A stretch of 64,000 bases of DNA, taken from contig DHNQ01000027.1 in the NCBI GenBank assembly GCA_002409595.1, forward strand, positions 1 to 64,000. Direction: 5' to 3'. A program made the translations under genes and the position numbers. The notes beneath the pieces were generated by a model. That model was not told the origin of the DNA. It made no database searches and saw only the letters and a program-made list of their open reading frames with translations. Positions within the stretch are counted from its first letter, which is position 1; every line of letters starts with the position of its first letter. Shown here in pieces: positions 26,863 to 35,807 of the stretch. The DNA comes from Dysgonomonas sp. UBA5412. GTDB taxonomy: Bacteria; Bacteroidota; Bacteroidia; Bacteroidales; Dysgonomonadaceae.

Positions 26863-29271
26863 ATGGGCAAAAAACATTTCTTGCTTTTACTGACTCTCTT
26901 CTCTATCACAGCATACGCTCAAAAGGTAAAAGTATCGGGGATAGTCACAAACAAGAAGCATGAACCACTATCGTTGGTATCGGTATCTCAGATGAATACA
27001 AATATCGGTACGCATACCGATGAAAAGGGGACTTATGAACTGCAAATAACAAATTCGGATTCGGTAAAAATAGTTTTCTCATATCTTGGATATAAAGATC
27101 ATGTCTATGTAATACCTGCTCGCATACTGAAAGATATACAGTTAGACGTTATTTTGGAAAATGATGACCGAGAGCTGAACACAATAGTGGTGGAAGGACA
27201 GAAATCTGTGACTACTGTAATAGAACGGCTCGACTATCTGGCAACAAAACGTCCGTCTAACCCTTGGGGTAGTATAGAATCGTTGCTCGCTACTATGGGT
27301 GGTGTGAGTTCTACGAACGAACTAAGTTCTCAGTATTCGGTGAGAGGTGGTAATTATGACGAAAACATAGTATATGTCAATGGCATTGAGATATATCGCC
27401 CTTTCCTTGTACGGTCGGCTCAACAAGAGGGTTTAAGTTTTATCAACCCCAATATGGTACAATCGGTGGGATTTTCTGCCGGAGGATATAGTGCCGAATA
27501 TGGCGACAAAATGTCGTCCGTTTTAGATATTACATATAAGAAACCGAAGGCTTTCGAAGGTGCAGCCTCAGCTAGCCTTCTGGGTGGCGATGTCTATGTA
27601 GGAAGTTCTAATAAACGTTTCTCTCAAATAACGGGTATAAGATACAAGACGCTGAGATCTTTGTTGAAAACAACAGATACTAAAGCTGAATACGATCCAT
27701 CATTTGTTGATGCGCAAACATATATGACATACGCATTGTCGTCGAAATGGGATATAGCTTTTCTCGGAAATTATTCCCGAAATATATATAAATACACTCC
27801 TACTTCGCGTGAAACATCGTTCGGAACGCTGATGACTCCACGTACTTTCAAAGTATTTTTTGACGGGTGGGAAAAGGATAAATTTTATACATATCAGGCA
27901 GCTTTGACAATGAAAGGAAAGGTTTCGGAAAATCTAAATCTGGGTGTAACAGCTTCGACCTTTTCGTCAGACGAGCAGGAACGCTACGATATAACGGGCA
28001 GTTACATGTTGGAAGAAACCGATATGTCGGGAGAGAATAAGAATACAAAATTGGGTGTTGGTACATACCATAATCATGCACGCAACAAATTGGAATCGGA
28101 TGTATATACCTTTTCTCATTTGGGAGATTTAAGGCTAAACAACAATTTACTAAAGTGGAGTATAACCTTTCAGAAAGAAAAAGTAAAAGACCGAATCAAA
28201 GAATGGGAAATGCGAGACTCGGCAGGTTATTCTTTACCCAATAATGGGAATATGGTAGAGTTATATTCGAACCTGAAATCAAAGAATAACATAAATCCTT
28301 CGCGCATTTCGGGATATATTCAAGATACTTATACGCTAGATACAGACAAAGGGTTGTTCATACTGAATGCTGGGGTTCGTGGCAGTTATTGGTCATTCAA
28401 TAAAGAATTTATCTTTAGTCCGAGAGGTGCATTAGCCTTTGTTCCCGAGGGGCATGAGAATCTATCGTTGCGAATAGCCGGAGGTATATATTATCAAGCT
28501 CCTTTTTATAAAGAGTTTCAGCGAATAGTAGATGGGCAGGGAGGCAATATAGTGGAGCTGAACAAGGATATAAAGTCGCAAAAATCAATCCATATTGTTT
28601 TAGGTAGTGACTATTATTTCGGGCAAGACGTGGATAAAAAAATCCCTCCGTTCAAATTATCGGGAGAGCTATATTACAAGAAACTATCAAACCTTGTGCC
28701 TTATACAGTCAATAATGTAAAAATAAGATATTCAGGAGAAAATCTGTCGAAAGGTTATGCTATGGGAGCCGATGTGAAGCTTTATGGAGAGTTTATTCCG
28801 GGTGCAGACAGTTGGGTCAGTTTGTCTTTTATGAAAACTCAACAAGAAATAGACGGTATAAAAGTTCCACTACCAACTGATCAACGTTTTAACTTCGCAC
28901 TCTTCTTTCAGGATTATTTCCCCGGATATGAACGTCTAAGAATGAGTCTTCGCGGGTTGTGGTCGCAAGGATTACCGGTTTCTCCTCCTAACAAAGGTTA
29001 TGAAAACGGCTACTTCAGAACTCCTGCTTACAAACGTGTAGATTTGGGTTTCTCGTGGTTAATATTAGGTGAAGATTTTTCTATACGCAATAGAAATTCA
29101 GCTCTCCGAACATTCAAAAACATCTGGCTAGGGATGGATATATTCAATATTTTTGATATGCAGAACACCAATACGTATTACTGGGTTTCAGATGTGTATA
29201 ATCAACAATATGCAGTACCTAATTATCTTACGGGGCGACAACTTAATGTGAAGTTATTGGCTGAATTTTAA
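26863..29271 (+). CDS. TonB-dependent outer-membrane receptor
   Basis: Energy-coupled outer-membrane transporter. A signal peptide (to AYAQ) is followed by a CarboxypepD_reg-like domain at about 22-105 (KVSGIVTNKKHEPLSLVSVS). A plug domain lies at about 130-235 with YSVRGGNYDENIVYVNGIEIYRP, and a 22-strand barrel runs to the C-terminus, which ends in phenylalanine (KLLAEF), as outer-membrane barrels do. At 802 residues it is shorter than SusC proteins, and no susD-like gene lies next to it. It is probably a non-SusC receptor for a metal complex, cofactor or peptide; the substrate is unknown. The gene stands alone with its own promoter region. Confidence 0.9.
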   Translation: MGKKHFLLLLTLFSITAYAQKVKVSGIVTNKKHEPLSLVSVSQMNTNIGTHTDEKGTYELQITNSDSVKIVFSYLGYKDHVYVIPARILKDIQLDVILENDDRELNTIVVEGQKSVTTVIERLDYLATKRPSNPWGSIESLLATMGGVSSTNELSSQYSVRGGNYDENIVYVNGIEIYRPFLVRSAQQEGLSFINPNMVQSVGFSAGGYSAEYGDKMSSVLDITYKKPKAFEGAASASLLGGDVYVGSSNKRFSQITGIRYKTLRSLLKTTDTKAEYDPSFVDAQTYMTYALSSKWDIAFLGNYSRNIYKYTPTSRETSFGTLMTPRTFKVFFDGWEKDKFYTYQAALTMKGKVSENLNLGVTASTFSSDEQERYDITGSYMLEETDMSGENKNTKLGVGTYHNHARNKLESDVYTFSHLGDLRLNNNLLKWSITFQKEKVKDRIKEWEMRDSAGYSLPNNGNMVELYSNLKSKNNINPSRISGYIQDTYTLDTDKGLFILNAGVRGSYWSFNKEFIFSPRGALAFVPEGHENLSLRIAGGIYYQAPFYKEFQRIVDGQGGNIVELNKDIKSQKSIHIVLGSDYYFGQDVDKKIPPFKLSGELYYKKLSNLVPYTVNNVKIRYSGENLSKGYAMGADVKLYGEFIPGADSWVSLSFMKTQQEIDGIKVPLPTDQRFNFALFFQDYFPGYERLRMSLRGLWSQGLPVSPPNKGYENGYFRTPAYKRVDLGFSWLILGEDFSIRNRNSALRTFKNIWLGMDIFNIFDMQNTNTYYWVSDVYNQQYAVPNYLTGRQLNVKLLAEF

Positions 29272-29312
29272 TTCTTTAATATTTAAAAATCTATATAGTT
29301 AAGTTAATTATT

Positions 29313-29320
29313 TAACTTTG
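29313..29320 (+). promoter_or_regulatory. -7 promoter box of alcohol dehydrogenase gene
   Basis: TAACTTTG fits TAnnTTTG and lies 23 bases before the ATG at 29344. Confidence 0.55.
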
Positions 29321-29343
29321 TTATAATACAAAAATATATCGTT

Positions 29344-30492
29344 ATGAATAACTTTACGTATAAGAATCCCGTAAAAATCATATTCGGGAAAGATACTATC
29401 AAGGAAATTGTAAAAGAAATCCCTAAAACCAGCAAGGTACTCATTACTTATGGTGGAGGTAGTATAAAGAAGAATGGTGTATATGACCAGACGGTAAAAG
29501 CTCTGGAAGGATACGAATGGTACGAGTTTGCAGGCATAGAACCTAATCCGCATTATGAAACTTGCATGAAAGCTGTAGCTATGATAAAGGAGAAAAATAT
29601 AGATTTCCTTCTATCTGTAGGTGGAGGTTCGGTTTTGGATGCAACCAAATTTATATCAGCGGCAGCTTGTTTCGAAGGAAGTGATCCTTGGCTTATATTA
29701 TCGCAACGGGCTTCTATAAAGAAGAGTCTTCCTTTTGGCGATATTATAACTCTTCCGGCAACCGGTTCTGAAATGAATTCCGGCGGAGTTATTACACGTG
29801 CTGAAACAGAAGAAAAATTAGCTTTCAATTCGCCTCTGACCTTCCCTCTATTCTCAGTGTTAGACCCTACGGTCACATATACTCTACCCGTACGTCAGAT
29901 AGGAAATGGTGTTGTAGACGCATTCGTTCATGTGATGGAGCAATATTTGACTTACAATGAGGACAATACTTTATTGCAAGACAATATGGCGGAAGCTATT
30001 GTTAAGACTTTAGTAGAAGAAGGTCCTAAGGCTCTAAAAACTCCAACCGACTATGACGTCAGGGCTAATCTGATGTGGGCTTCTACATGGGCTCTGAATG
30101 GATGGATAGCACAGGGTGTTGTTGAAGATTGGGCTACGCATATGATAGGGCATGAAATCACAGCATTCTACGGTTTAGATCATGCGCAAACCTTAGCGAT
30201 AGTACTTCCAGGAGTAATGACTGTGCTTCAGAAGCAGAAAGCGAAAAAGATAACCCGTTTAGGAAAAGAAGTATTTGGTATCGAAGGTACAGATGCAATC
30301 GAAAAAACAATTAAGGCTGTAGAATCATTCTTCGAAACGATGGGTACTAAAACACATCTGTCTGATTACAATTTAGGGGATGAAGCAATTGACAAAGTGT
30401 GTCAACGACTTGCAGAGCGAGGTTGGAAACTTGGGGAGTGCGGAAATATAACAAGCGACATTGTTAGACAAATACTAGTCCTTAGGAAGTAA
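29344..30492 (+). CDS. Iron-containing alcohol dehydrogenase, BDH/YqhD type
   Basis: NAD(P)H-dependent reductase of aldehydes to alcohols, of the group III family. The nucleotide-binding glycines are in SVGGGSVLDATKF, followed by TLPATGSEMNSGGV. The metal-binding residues lie in VDAFVHVMEQYL and in GHEITAFYGLDHAQTLA. At 382 residues it matches the butanol dehydrogenase/YqhD subgroup. The substrate may be a fermentation aldehyde or a toxic aldehyde; sequence does not decide. Single gene, with a strong bidirectional terminator downstream. Confidence 0.93.
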   Translation: MNNFTYKNPVKIIFGKDTIKEIVKEIPKTSKVLITYGGGSIKKNGVYDQTVKALEGYEWYEFAGIEPNPHYETCMKAVAMIKEKNIDFLLSVGGGSVLDATKFISAAACFEGSDPWLILSQRASIKKSLPFGDIITLPATGSEMNSGGVITRAETEEKLAFNSPLTFPLFSVLDPTVTYTLPVRQIGNGVVDAFVHVMEQYLTYNEDNTLLQDNMAEAIVKTLVEEGPKALKTPTDYDVRANLMWASTWALNGWIAQGVVEDWATHMIGHEITAFYGLDHAQTLAIVLPGVMTVLQKQKAKKITRLGKEVFGIEGTDAIEKTIKAVESFFETMGTKTHLSDYNLGDEAIDKVCQRLAERGWKLGECGNITSDIVRQILVLRK

Positions 30493-30514
30493 ATCTTAGC
30501 TAAAATAAACGAAT

Positions 30515-30543
30515 AAAAAAGGCTTGGATATCCAAGCCTTTTT
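30515..30543. terminator. Bidirectional terminator adh/mdh
   Basis: A 7-bp stem GGCTTGG/CCAAGCC with loop ATAT, flanked by six A and five T. It serves the alcohol dehydrogenase and the convergent mdh. Confidence 0.88.
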
Positions 30544-30562
30544 ATATTGAATAAGTATCTGA

Positions 30563-31504
30563 TTAGATAGCTTTATTTTCTTTAAGAATGGCATTTGTTT
30601 TGTGTACAGCAGCAGCTGATGCTTCAAATTTTTCTTTCTCATCTGCTGTTAATTTAAGGTCAATGATCTTTTCCCAACCATTTTTGCCTAAAACAACCGG
30701 CACACCGATACAAATATCATTTTGACCATATTCGCCTTCCAATGTTACACAACAAGGGATTACCTTCTTCTGATCGTGTATAATAGATTCTACTACATAC
30801 GCACCGGCAGCACCCGGAGCATACCAAGCAGATGTTCCTAATAAGCCGGTAAGTGTAGCACCACCTACCATTGTATCAGCAACTACTTTGTCCAATACTT
30901 CTTTTGACAAGAATTCTGAAACAGGAATACCTTTATATGTAGCCAAACGTGTAACAGGAATCATTGTTGTATCTCCATGACCTCCGATTACCATACCTTC
31001 TACTTCGTTAGCATTGCAACCTAGAGCCTGACTCAAATAGTATTTGAAACGAGAGCTGTCTAATGCTCCTCCCATACCTATAACGCGATGTTTAGGTAGT
31101 CCGGTTACTTTAGATGCCAGATATGTCATCGTATCCATTGGGTTAGAAATAATAAGAAGAATAGCATTAGGAGAATATTTAAGAATATTTTCAGCTACAC
31201 TTTTCACAATACCGGCATTTACTCCGATCAACTCTTCACGAGTCATACCCGGTTTACGTGGAATACCCGAAGTAATAACCACAACATCTGAATCTGCTGT
31301 TGCAGCATAATCGTTAGTCACACCTTTGATACGGCTATCAAACCCTAACAACTGAGCTGTTTGGTTCATATCCATTGCTTTACCTTCCGATACGCCTTCT
31401 TTTACATCCAGCATTATCACTTCATCAGCCACTTCATTAAATGCAAGTACATTTGCACATGTAGCACCTACATTACCGGCTCCTACAACTGTTACTTTTG
31501 ACAT
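30563..31504 (-). CDS. mdh: Malate dehydrogenase
   Basis: NAD-dependent interconversion of malate and oxaloacetate; in Bacteroidota fermentation it works in the reductive branch to succinate. The Rossmann motif VGAGNVGAT (from G8) is at the N-terminus. The substrate-binding arginines lie in GIPRKPGMTR, and the catalytic histidine is in VIGGHGDTTMIPVT. It is the LDH-like MDH type, 313 residues, normal length. Its leader is about 90 bases if the box at 31601 is the promoter. Confidence 0.95.
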   Translation of the reverse strand: MSKVTVVGAGNVGATCANVLAFNEVADEVIMLDVKEGVSEGKAMDMNQTAQLLGFDSRIKGVTNDYAATADSDVVVITSGIPRKPGMTREELIGVNAGIVKSVAENILKYSPNAILLIISNPMDTMTYLASKVTGLPKHRVIGMGGALDSSRFKYYLSQALGCNANEVEGMVIGGHGDTTMIPVTRLATYKGIPVSEFLSKEVLDKVVADTMVGGATLTGLLGTSAWYAPGAAGAYVVESIIHDQKKVIPCCVTLEGEYGQNDICIGVPVVLGKNGWEKIIDLKLTADEKEKFEASAAAVHKTNAILKENKAI

Positions 31505-31600
31505 AATAATTTTTTTATATTAGTTAAAATAGTTTTCTATATTTATTCAAAGTGTCAGGTATACTACAAACGCATTGCCAGTATCGCTGAAATAGTATAA

Positions 31601-31608
31601 CAAATGTA
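31601..31608 (-). promoter_or_regulatory. Possible mdh -7 box
   Basis: TACATTTG on the minus strand fits TAnnTTTG. There is no -33 box at the usual distance, so this is tentative. Confidence 0.35.
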
Positions 31609-31673
31609 CATGCTTATTCTGAAATAAAGAAGATTTTTAAAGGCAAAATGGATTTGTTTTATTAAAAAAAGCG

Positions 31674-31720
31674 AAAGGGTAATAACCCTTTGTACAATAT
31701 ATTTAAAACATATATATTTG
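31674..31720 (+). promoter_or_regulatory. Promoter of coiled-coil/GNAT operon with palindrome on -33
   Basis: TTTG (31689-31692), 20 bases, then TATATTTG (31713-31720): an excellent match to the consensus in both boxes and spacing. A perfect 7+7 inverted repeat AAAGGGT-AATA-ACCCTTT (31674-31691) overlaps the -33 box and could be an operator. Confidence 0.7.
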
Positions 31721-31753
31721 TAGTCGCTTTATTTAGATTAACATTATTATATT

Positions 31754-32644
31754 ATGAGTACTGAACAGAAAAATAGCTCTAAAATATTAATAACAGTTAT
31801 AGCCTTACTACTTGTAGCAATGGGTATCGCAGGATATTTTATTTTTAGCCAAAAATCCCAAATAGCAGATTTGCAAGAAGAAAGCAGCCTTAATAAACAG
31901 CAGTTGGAGGATGAATATGAAAGTCTATCTATGCAGTATGAAGGCTTTAAGCTAAATATAAAGAATGACTCACTCCTGCAAAAGTTAACTAACGAACAGA
32001 CAAAGGTTCAGCGATTGCTGGAAGAGTTGAAAACAGTTAGGGCTGATAATAAAGCCGAAATAAGCCGATTAAATGATGAATTAGCCAGCTTACGCAAGAT
32101 ATTGAAGTCATATATCATACAGATAGACTCTCTCAACAGAGCAAACGAACAGCTACGTCAGGAAAAGAAAGAGATAACTAATAAGTATCAGGAAGCTACA
32201 AAAACCTTAAATCAGGTATCGCAGCAAAAGCAAGATTTAAGTCAAAAAGTAACCCTGGCGGCAAAACTAGATGCTACCGGCATCAGTGTTCAGGCAACAA
32301 ATAGTAAAGGTAAGGTACAGAAAAAGATAAGTAAAGTAGAACAATTGATCATCAACTTTACAATTACCAAAAATATAACTGCCGAACCCGGCGAACGGAC
32401 AATATATCTCAGAATAATGAAACCTGATAATGATGTGTTAACCAAGAGCCGTACCAATGTTTTCCCATTTGAAAATCGAGACATCAACTACTCTATCAAA
32501 AAGATTATCGAATATGGGGGCGAGGAAGTAGGTGTAACAATGTACTGGAATGTAGAGGAGTATCTTATGCCGGGAACGTACAGAGTTGATATATTCGCCG
32601 ATGGAAACCGTATCGGTATGAAATCCTTTACACTAGAGGACTAA
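31754..32644 (+). CDS. Membrane-anchored coiled-coil protein, function unknown
   Basis: Not a family I can name. Residues about 11-30 form one membrane segment (ILITVIALLLVAMGIAGYFIF). Residues about 33-165 are a long coiled coil rich in K, E, Q and L, and the C-terminal 110 residues are a beta-rich periplasmic domain ending YRVDIFADGNRIGMKSFTLED. It may be a scaffolding or cell-envelope protein. Its stop codon overlaps the start of the GNAT gene by one base, so the two are translated from one message. Confidence 0.75.
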   Translation: MSTEQKNSSKILITVIALLLVAMGIAGYFIFSQKSQIADLQEESSLNKQQLEDEYESLSMQYEGFKLNIKNDSLLQKLTNEQTKVQRLLEELKTVRADNKAEISRLNDELASLRKILKSYIIQIDSLNRANEQLRQEKKEITNKYQEATKTLNQVSQQKQDLSQKVTLAAKLDATGISVQATNSKGKVQKKISKVEQLIINFTITKNITAEPGERTIYLRIMKPDNDVLTKSRTNVFPFENRDINYSIKKIIEYGGEEVGVTMYWNVEEYLMPGTYRVDIFADGNRIGMKSFTLED

Positions 32645-33138
32645 TGGAGATCGTAGAAGCATCTATCGACGATATTTTTATCATCCAAACTCTTGCAGAT
32701 CAAATATGGCCATCTACATTTGCCGATATTCTATCGGAAGAGCAGATAACTTATATGATGAATATGATGTACAGCACGGCATCTCTTAATCATCAAATGA
32801 CAAAGGCTGGGCGTCATTATCTTTTAGCAAGAGACAATAACGAATATCTAGGATATGTTTCTTATGAGTTTGACTATAAAGAAAAAGGGTTAACAAAAAT
32901 CCATAAGATATATGTCCTACCCTCTATGCAAGGCAAAAATATTGGAAAACTATTCATTGATAAAATCAGCCAATTGGCAACAGAGAATGCAAATAAGAAA
33001 CTAGCACTCAATGTAAATAGGTTCAATAAAGCAATCGGGTTTTATCAACATATAGGATTTGAAATAATAGGAAGAGAAGATATTGATATCGGAAACGGAT
33101 TTCTTATGGAAGATTATATTATGAATAAAAAGCTTTAG
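32644..33138 (+). CDS. GNAT-family N-acetyltransferase
   Basis: Acetyl-CoA-dependent acyltransferase of 164 residues with the GNAT fold. Acetyl-CoA motif A is visible as VLPSMQGKNIGKLFIDKI, and motif B as NVNRFNKAIGFYQHIGFEIIG. The substrate is unknown. It overlaps the preceding coiled-coil gene by one base (stop and start share an A), which implies translational coupling. Confidence 0.88.
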   Translation: MEIVEASIDDIFIIQTLADQIWPSTFADILSEEQITYMMNMMYSTASLNHQMTKAGRHYLLARDNNEYLGYVSYEFDYKEKGLTKIHKIYVLPSMQGKNIGKLFIDKISQLATENANKKLALNVNRFNKAIGFYQHIGFEIIGREDIDIGNGFLMEDYIMNKKL

Positions 33139-33179
33139 AGAAGTTGATAGCATCTATCTCCTAAATCGTAAAAAAATAA

Positions 33180-33212
33180 AAAGGGCTGCATTATAAATAT
33201 AATGCAGCCTTC
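33180..33212 (+). terminator. Terminator after GNAT gene
   Basis: An 11-bp stem (33184-33194 with 33199-33209), loop AAAT, with an A run before and TTCTATTTAT after. It probably also ends the convergent ilv operon. Confidence 0.75.
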
Positions 33213-33234
33213 TATTTATCTAAATAAAAATCAA

Positions 33235-34281
33235 TTAGTTATTCTCAGGTCTCAACTTACGAACAACTTCACCTGTACGCCACATTTCACTCTCACGAAG
33301 GGCTTTTAACTCTTCCTCAAGTTTCTCACGATAATCAGGTTGTGAGTTTGTATCAATAGAACGTTGAGCCTCGTTACCACAAGCTACCTCTTTGTATAGT
33401 TTTTCAAATACAGGTTTTGTAGCATCGTGGAAAGGTCCCATCCAGTCCAAAGCACCACGCTGAGCAGTTGTAGAACAATTTGCATACATCCAGTCCATAC
33501 CTTTTTCAGCAAACAATGGCATCAATGATTGAGTTAGCTCTTCTACTGTTTCATTAAAGGCTTCCGATGGAGTGTGTCCATTCTCACGAAGTACTTCGTA
33601 TTGTGCTTGAAGAAGACCTTGTATAGCTCCCATAAGAGTACCACGTTCACCAGTAAGGTCAGAATAAACTTCGCGTTTGAAATCTGTTTCGAACAAATAT
33701 CCCGAACCAACACCGATACCCAGAGCAATAACACGATCTTTAGCACGACCTGTTGCATCTTGGAATATAGCATAGCTTGAGTTCAATCCACGACCTTCAA
33801 GGAACATGCGACGAAGACTTGTTCCCGAGCCTTTTGGAGCAACAAGAATAACATCTATATCAGCCGGAGGAATAATTCCGGTACGTTCTTTATAAGTAAT
33901 ACCAAAGCCATGAGAAAAATATAATGCTTTACCCGCTGTCAGGTAAGGCTTAAGGCGAGGCCATACTTCTATTTGAGCAGCATCTGACAATAAATATTGG
34001 ATAATAGTGCCTCTCTGAGCAGCTTCTTCTATTTCGAATAGAGTTTCTCCGGGAACCCAACCGTCAGCAATTGCCTTATCCCAAGTTTTTCCACCCTTAC
34101 GTTGTCCAATAATTACATTAAAACCATTGTCGCGAAGATTCAAAGCCTGTCCCGGTCCTTGTACTCCATAACCGATAACCGCAATTGTTTCATCTTTCAA
34201 TACTTCTCTTGCTTTTTCCAATGGAAATTCGTCACGGGTAGCTACTTGTTCTACAACACCGCCAAAATTCATTTCTGCCAT
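33235..34281 (-). CDS. ilvC: Ketol-acid reductoisomerase
   Basis: NADPH- and magnesium-dependent second step of valine and isoleucine synthesis. The Rossmann motif GYGVQGPGQALNLRDNG is near residue 37, and the C-terminal knotted domain carries the acidic metal ligands. At 348 residues it matches the Bacteroidota form. It is the last gene of the ilv cluster, separated from the thioesterase gene by 173 bases that contain a copy of the ACCTTT element, so it may also have its own promoter. Confidence 0.96.
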   Translation of the reverse strand: MAEMNFGGVVEQVATRDEFPLEKAREVLKDETIAVIGYGVQGPGQALNLRDNGFNVIIGQRKGGKTWDKAIADGWVPGETLFEIEEAAQRGTIIQYLLSDAAQIEVWPRLKPYLTAGKALYFSHGFGITYKERTGIIPPADIDVILVAPKGSGTSLRRMFLEGRGLNSSYAIFQDATGRAKDRVIALGIGVGSGYLFETDFKREVYSDLTGERGTLMGAIQGLLQAQYEVLRENGHTPSEAFNETVEELTQSLMPLFAEKGMDWMYANCSTTAQRGALDWMGPFHDATKPVFEKLYKEVACGNEAQRSIDTNSQPDYREKLEEELKALRESEMWRTGEVVRKLRPENN

Positions 34282-34328
34282 TTTTTCTTATTTTTAATAA
34301 ATTAGTAATACATAATTATATTTTTTCC

Positions 34329-34348
34329 AAAAGGTGACAAAGGTTACA
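34329..34348 (-). repeat. 20-bp ACCTTT element, copy 3
   Basis: On the minus strand TGTAACCTTTGTCACCTTTT, about 48 bases upstream of the ilvC start, in the same orientation relative to the gene as copies 1 and 2 have to the TonB-dependent receptor. Its AACCTTTG is one base away from a -7 box. Confidence 0.5.
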
Positions 34349-34454
34349 GATTTCACCCTATTTTTCAATATGTCTCTTTTTTAATTTCAATCTGAATTCT
34401 GTATCTATTACTAAGTTATTCGCCTATATAATAGATAAATAAATCGAGATCAGA

Positions 34455-35189
34455 TTATTCCCACGTTATACGTGTCGCACATACATTCGTATCGCCATCT
34501 TTCATTTCCAAAACAAAAACACCGTCACGTTCTTCTCGTTTCAAAACATCTATTTTTGTTCCATAATGTCCTTCTGAAACATAATTGATTTCTATACGGC
34601 GTATTTCCTTTTCTCTGAACATATCTATATCAAAGACATCTACAAAATGCTCAATATACTTCATACTATTCAGATGTTTATTAATATCTACATCGCTATA
34701 TTTGATAACAAAGTCTGCAGCTTTCTCAAAGTTGTCTTTCAATGCAGGGATCTTAGACATGCCTTCTATCGGATTTTCTTTTTCTGTTATATATGCCGAC
34801 AATCCGCCCAAATCCAGCACATTAGTAGGCTTTCTTGTACTAAGGTCAATAGAAGCCCACAAGGATTTTGCATAACCAATAACTTTACCATCTGCATTTT
34901 CAAAGGCAAAGTAACGCTCGGTAAATAATCGGTTCACACTCGCTACCCAAGTCTTTATGACCATAATGGTATCGTTTTTAGGATATTCAAAAATTTCGAT
35001 AGCCATACGAGACAAAACCCATACTCGTTGCACAGAAGTCATTGAAGAATATCCGAAACCACGCTCCTCAGCATGCTTTGTAGCAGATTGCAACATAAAT
35101 CCTCCAATCATAGGAAGGGTTGCTCTACCTCTAAAATCAGTTAAATATGCATCAATCTCAAATTCGTATCTACCAATAGGATCAGTCAT
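34455..35189 (-). CDS. Acyl-ACP thioesterase, FatA/FatB type
   Basis: Double hotdog-fold thioesterase predicted to release fatty acids from acyl carrier protein. N-terminal hotdog from YEFEIDAYLTDFRGRATLPM; the second hotdog holds the catalytic asparagine and histidine in DVDINKHLNSMKYIEHF. At 244 residues it matches bacterial FatA-like enzymes. It sits between ilvN and ilvC, 52 bases after ilvN, and so is co-transcribed with branched-chain amino acid genes. This order is shared by many Bacteroidales (from memory) and suggests a link to branched-chain fatty acids. Confidence 0.9.
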   Translation of the reverse strand: MTDPIGRYEFEIDAYLTDFRGRATLPMIGGFMLQSATKHAEERGFGYSSMTSVQRVWVLSRMAIEIFEYPKNDTIMVIKTWVASVNRLFTERYFAFENADGKVIGYAKSLWASIDLSTRKPTNVLDLGGLSAYITEKENPIEGMSKIPALKDNFEKAADFVIKYSDVDINKHLNSMKYIEHFVDVFDIDMFREKEIRRIEINYVSEGHYGTKIDVLKREERDGVFVLEMKDGDTNVCATRITWE

Positions 35190-35241
35190 TACATTATTTT
35201 TTTGTGTGTTTGAAAAAGTTTTTAGTTAAAGTCACTCTAAA

Positions 35242-35781
35242 TTACATTTTTTTATCCAATTCAGCCAACATATCGCTCAACCGTTCTATTTTGGATTTCG
35301 TAATAGCCACGCGTCCTGAACGAATAAATTGTAAAACGCCTATTGTTTTACTCAATTCTTCGAACAAATCTTGAGTTTCCTGATAATGACCTGTTTTTTC
35401 TAATACAACACAATTCTCATTTATATCAAGTATGCGTGCATTGTGACTCCTTATAAGCAATTCTACCGATTCTATTTTAAGAAATTCAGTAGTAGATAAT
35501 TTATAAAGGGCTATTTCCTGATGAATCAATTCGTCATTGGTATTGTAATATGATTTTAAAACATCGACACGCTTATCAATTTGCAATACTACTTTGTTGA
35601 TTGTTTCCTCATCGCAAAAAACAGTAATTGTAAATTTATGAATACCTTCAATTGCCGATGCCGACACTGACAGAGTTTCAATATTTAATTGACGACGAGT
35701 AAAAACTGAAGTCACCTGACTTAGTAAACCTACTGTATTCTCTGAAAATATGGTTATGGTATATAATGTTTTATCTTGCAT
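35242..35781 (-). CDS. ilvN: Acetolactate synthase small subunit
   Basis: Regulatory subunit that activates IlvB and confers feedback inhibition by branched-chain amino acids. The N-terminal ACT domain is TIFSENTVGLLSQVTSVFTRRQLNIETLSV, and a second ACT-like C-terminal region follows, 179 residues in all. I place the start at the ATG at 35781 rather than a TTG six bases upstream. It follows ilvB by 26 bases. Confidence 0.93.
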   Translation of the reverse strand: MQDKTLYTITIFSENTVGLLSQVTSVFTRRQLNIETLSVSASAIEGIHKFTITVFCDEETINKVVLQIDKRVDVLKSYYNTNDELIHQEIALYKLSTTEFLKIESVELLIRSHNARILDINENCVVLEKTGHYQETQDLFEELSKTIGVLQFIRSGRVAITKSKIERLSDMLAELDKKM

Positions 35782-35807
35782 AATCAAATTTGGATATTTA
35801 CTAATTA

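Noticed and set aside
26863..29271. SusC-type polysaccharide utilisation locus
   Set aside because: There is no susD-like gene and no glycoside hydrolase nearby; GH20 and GH78 lie far away and alone.
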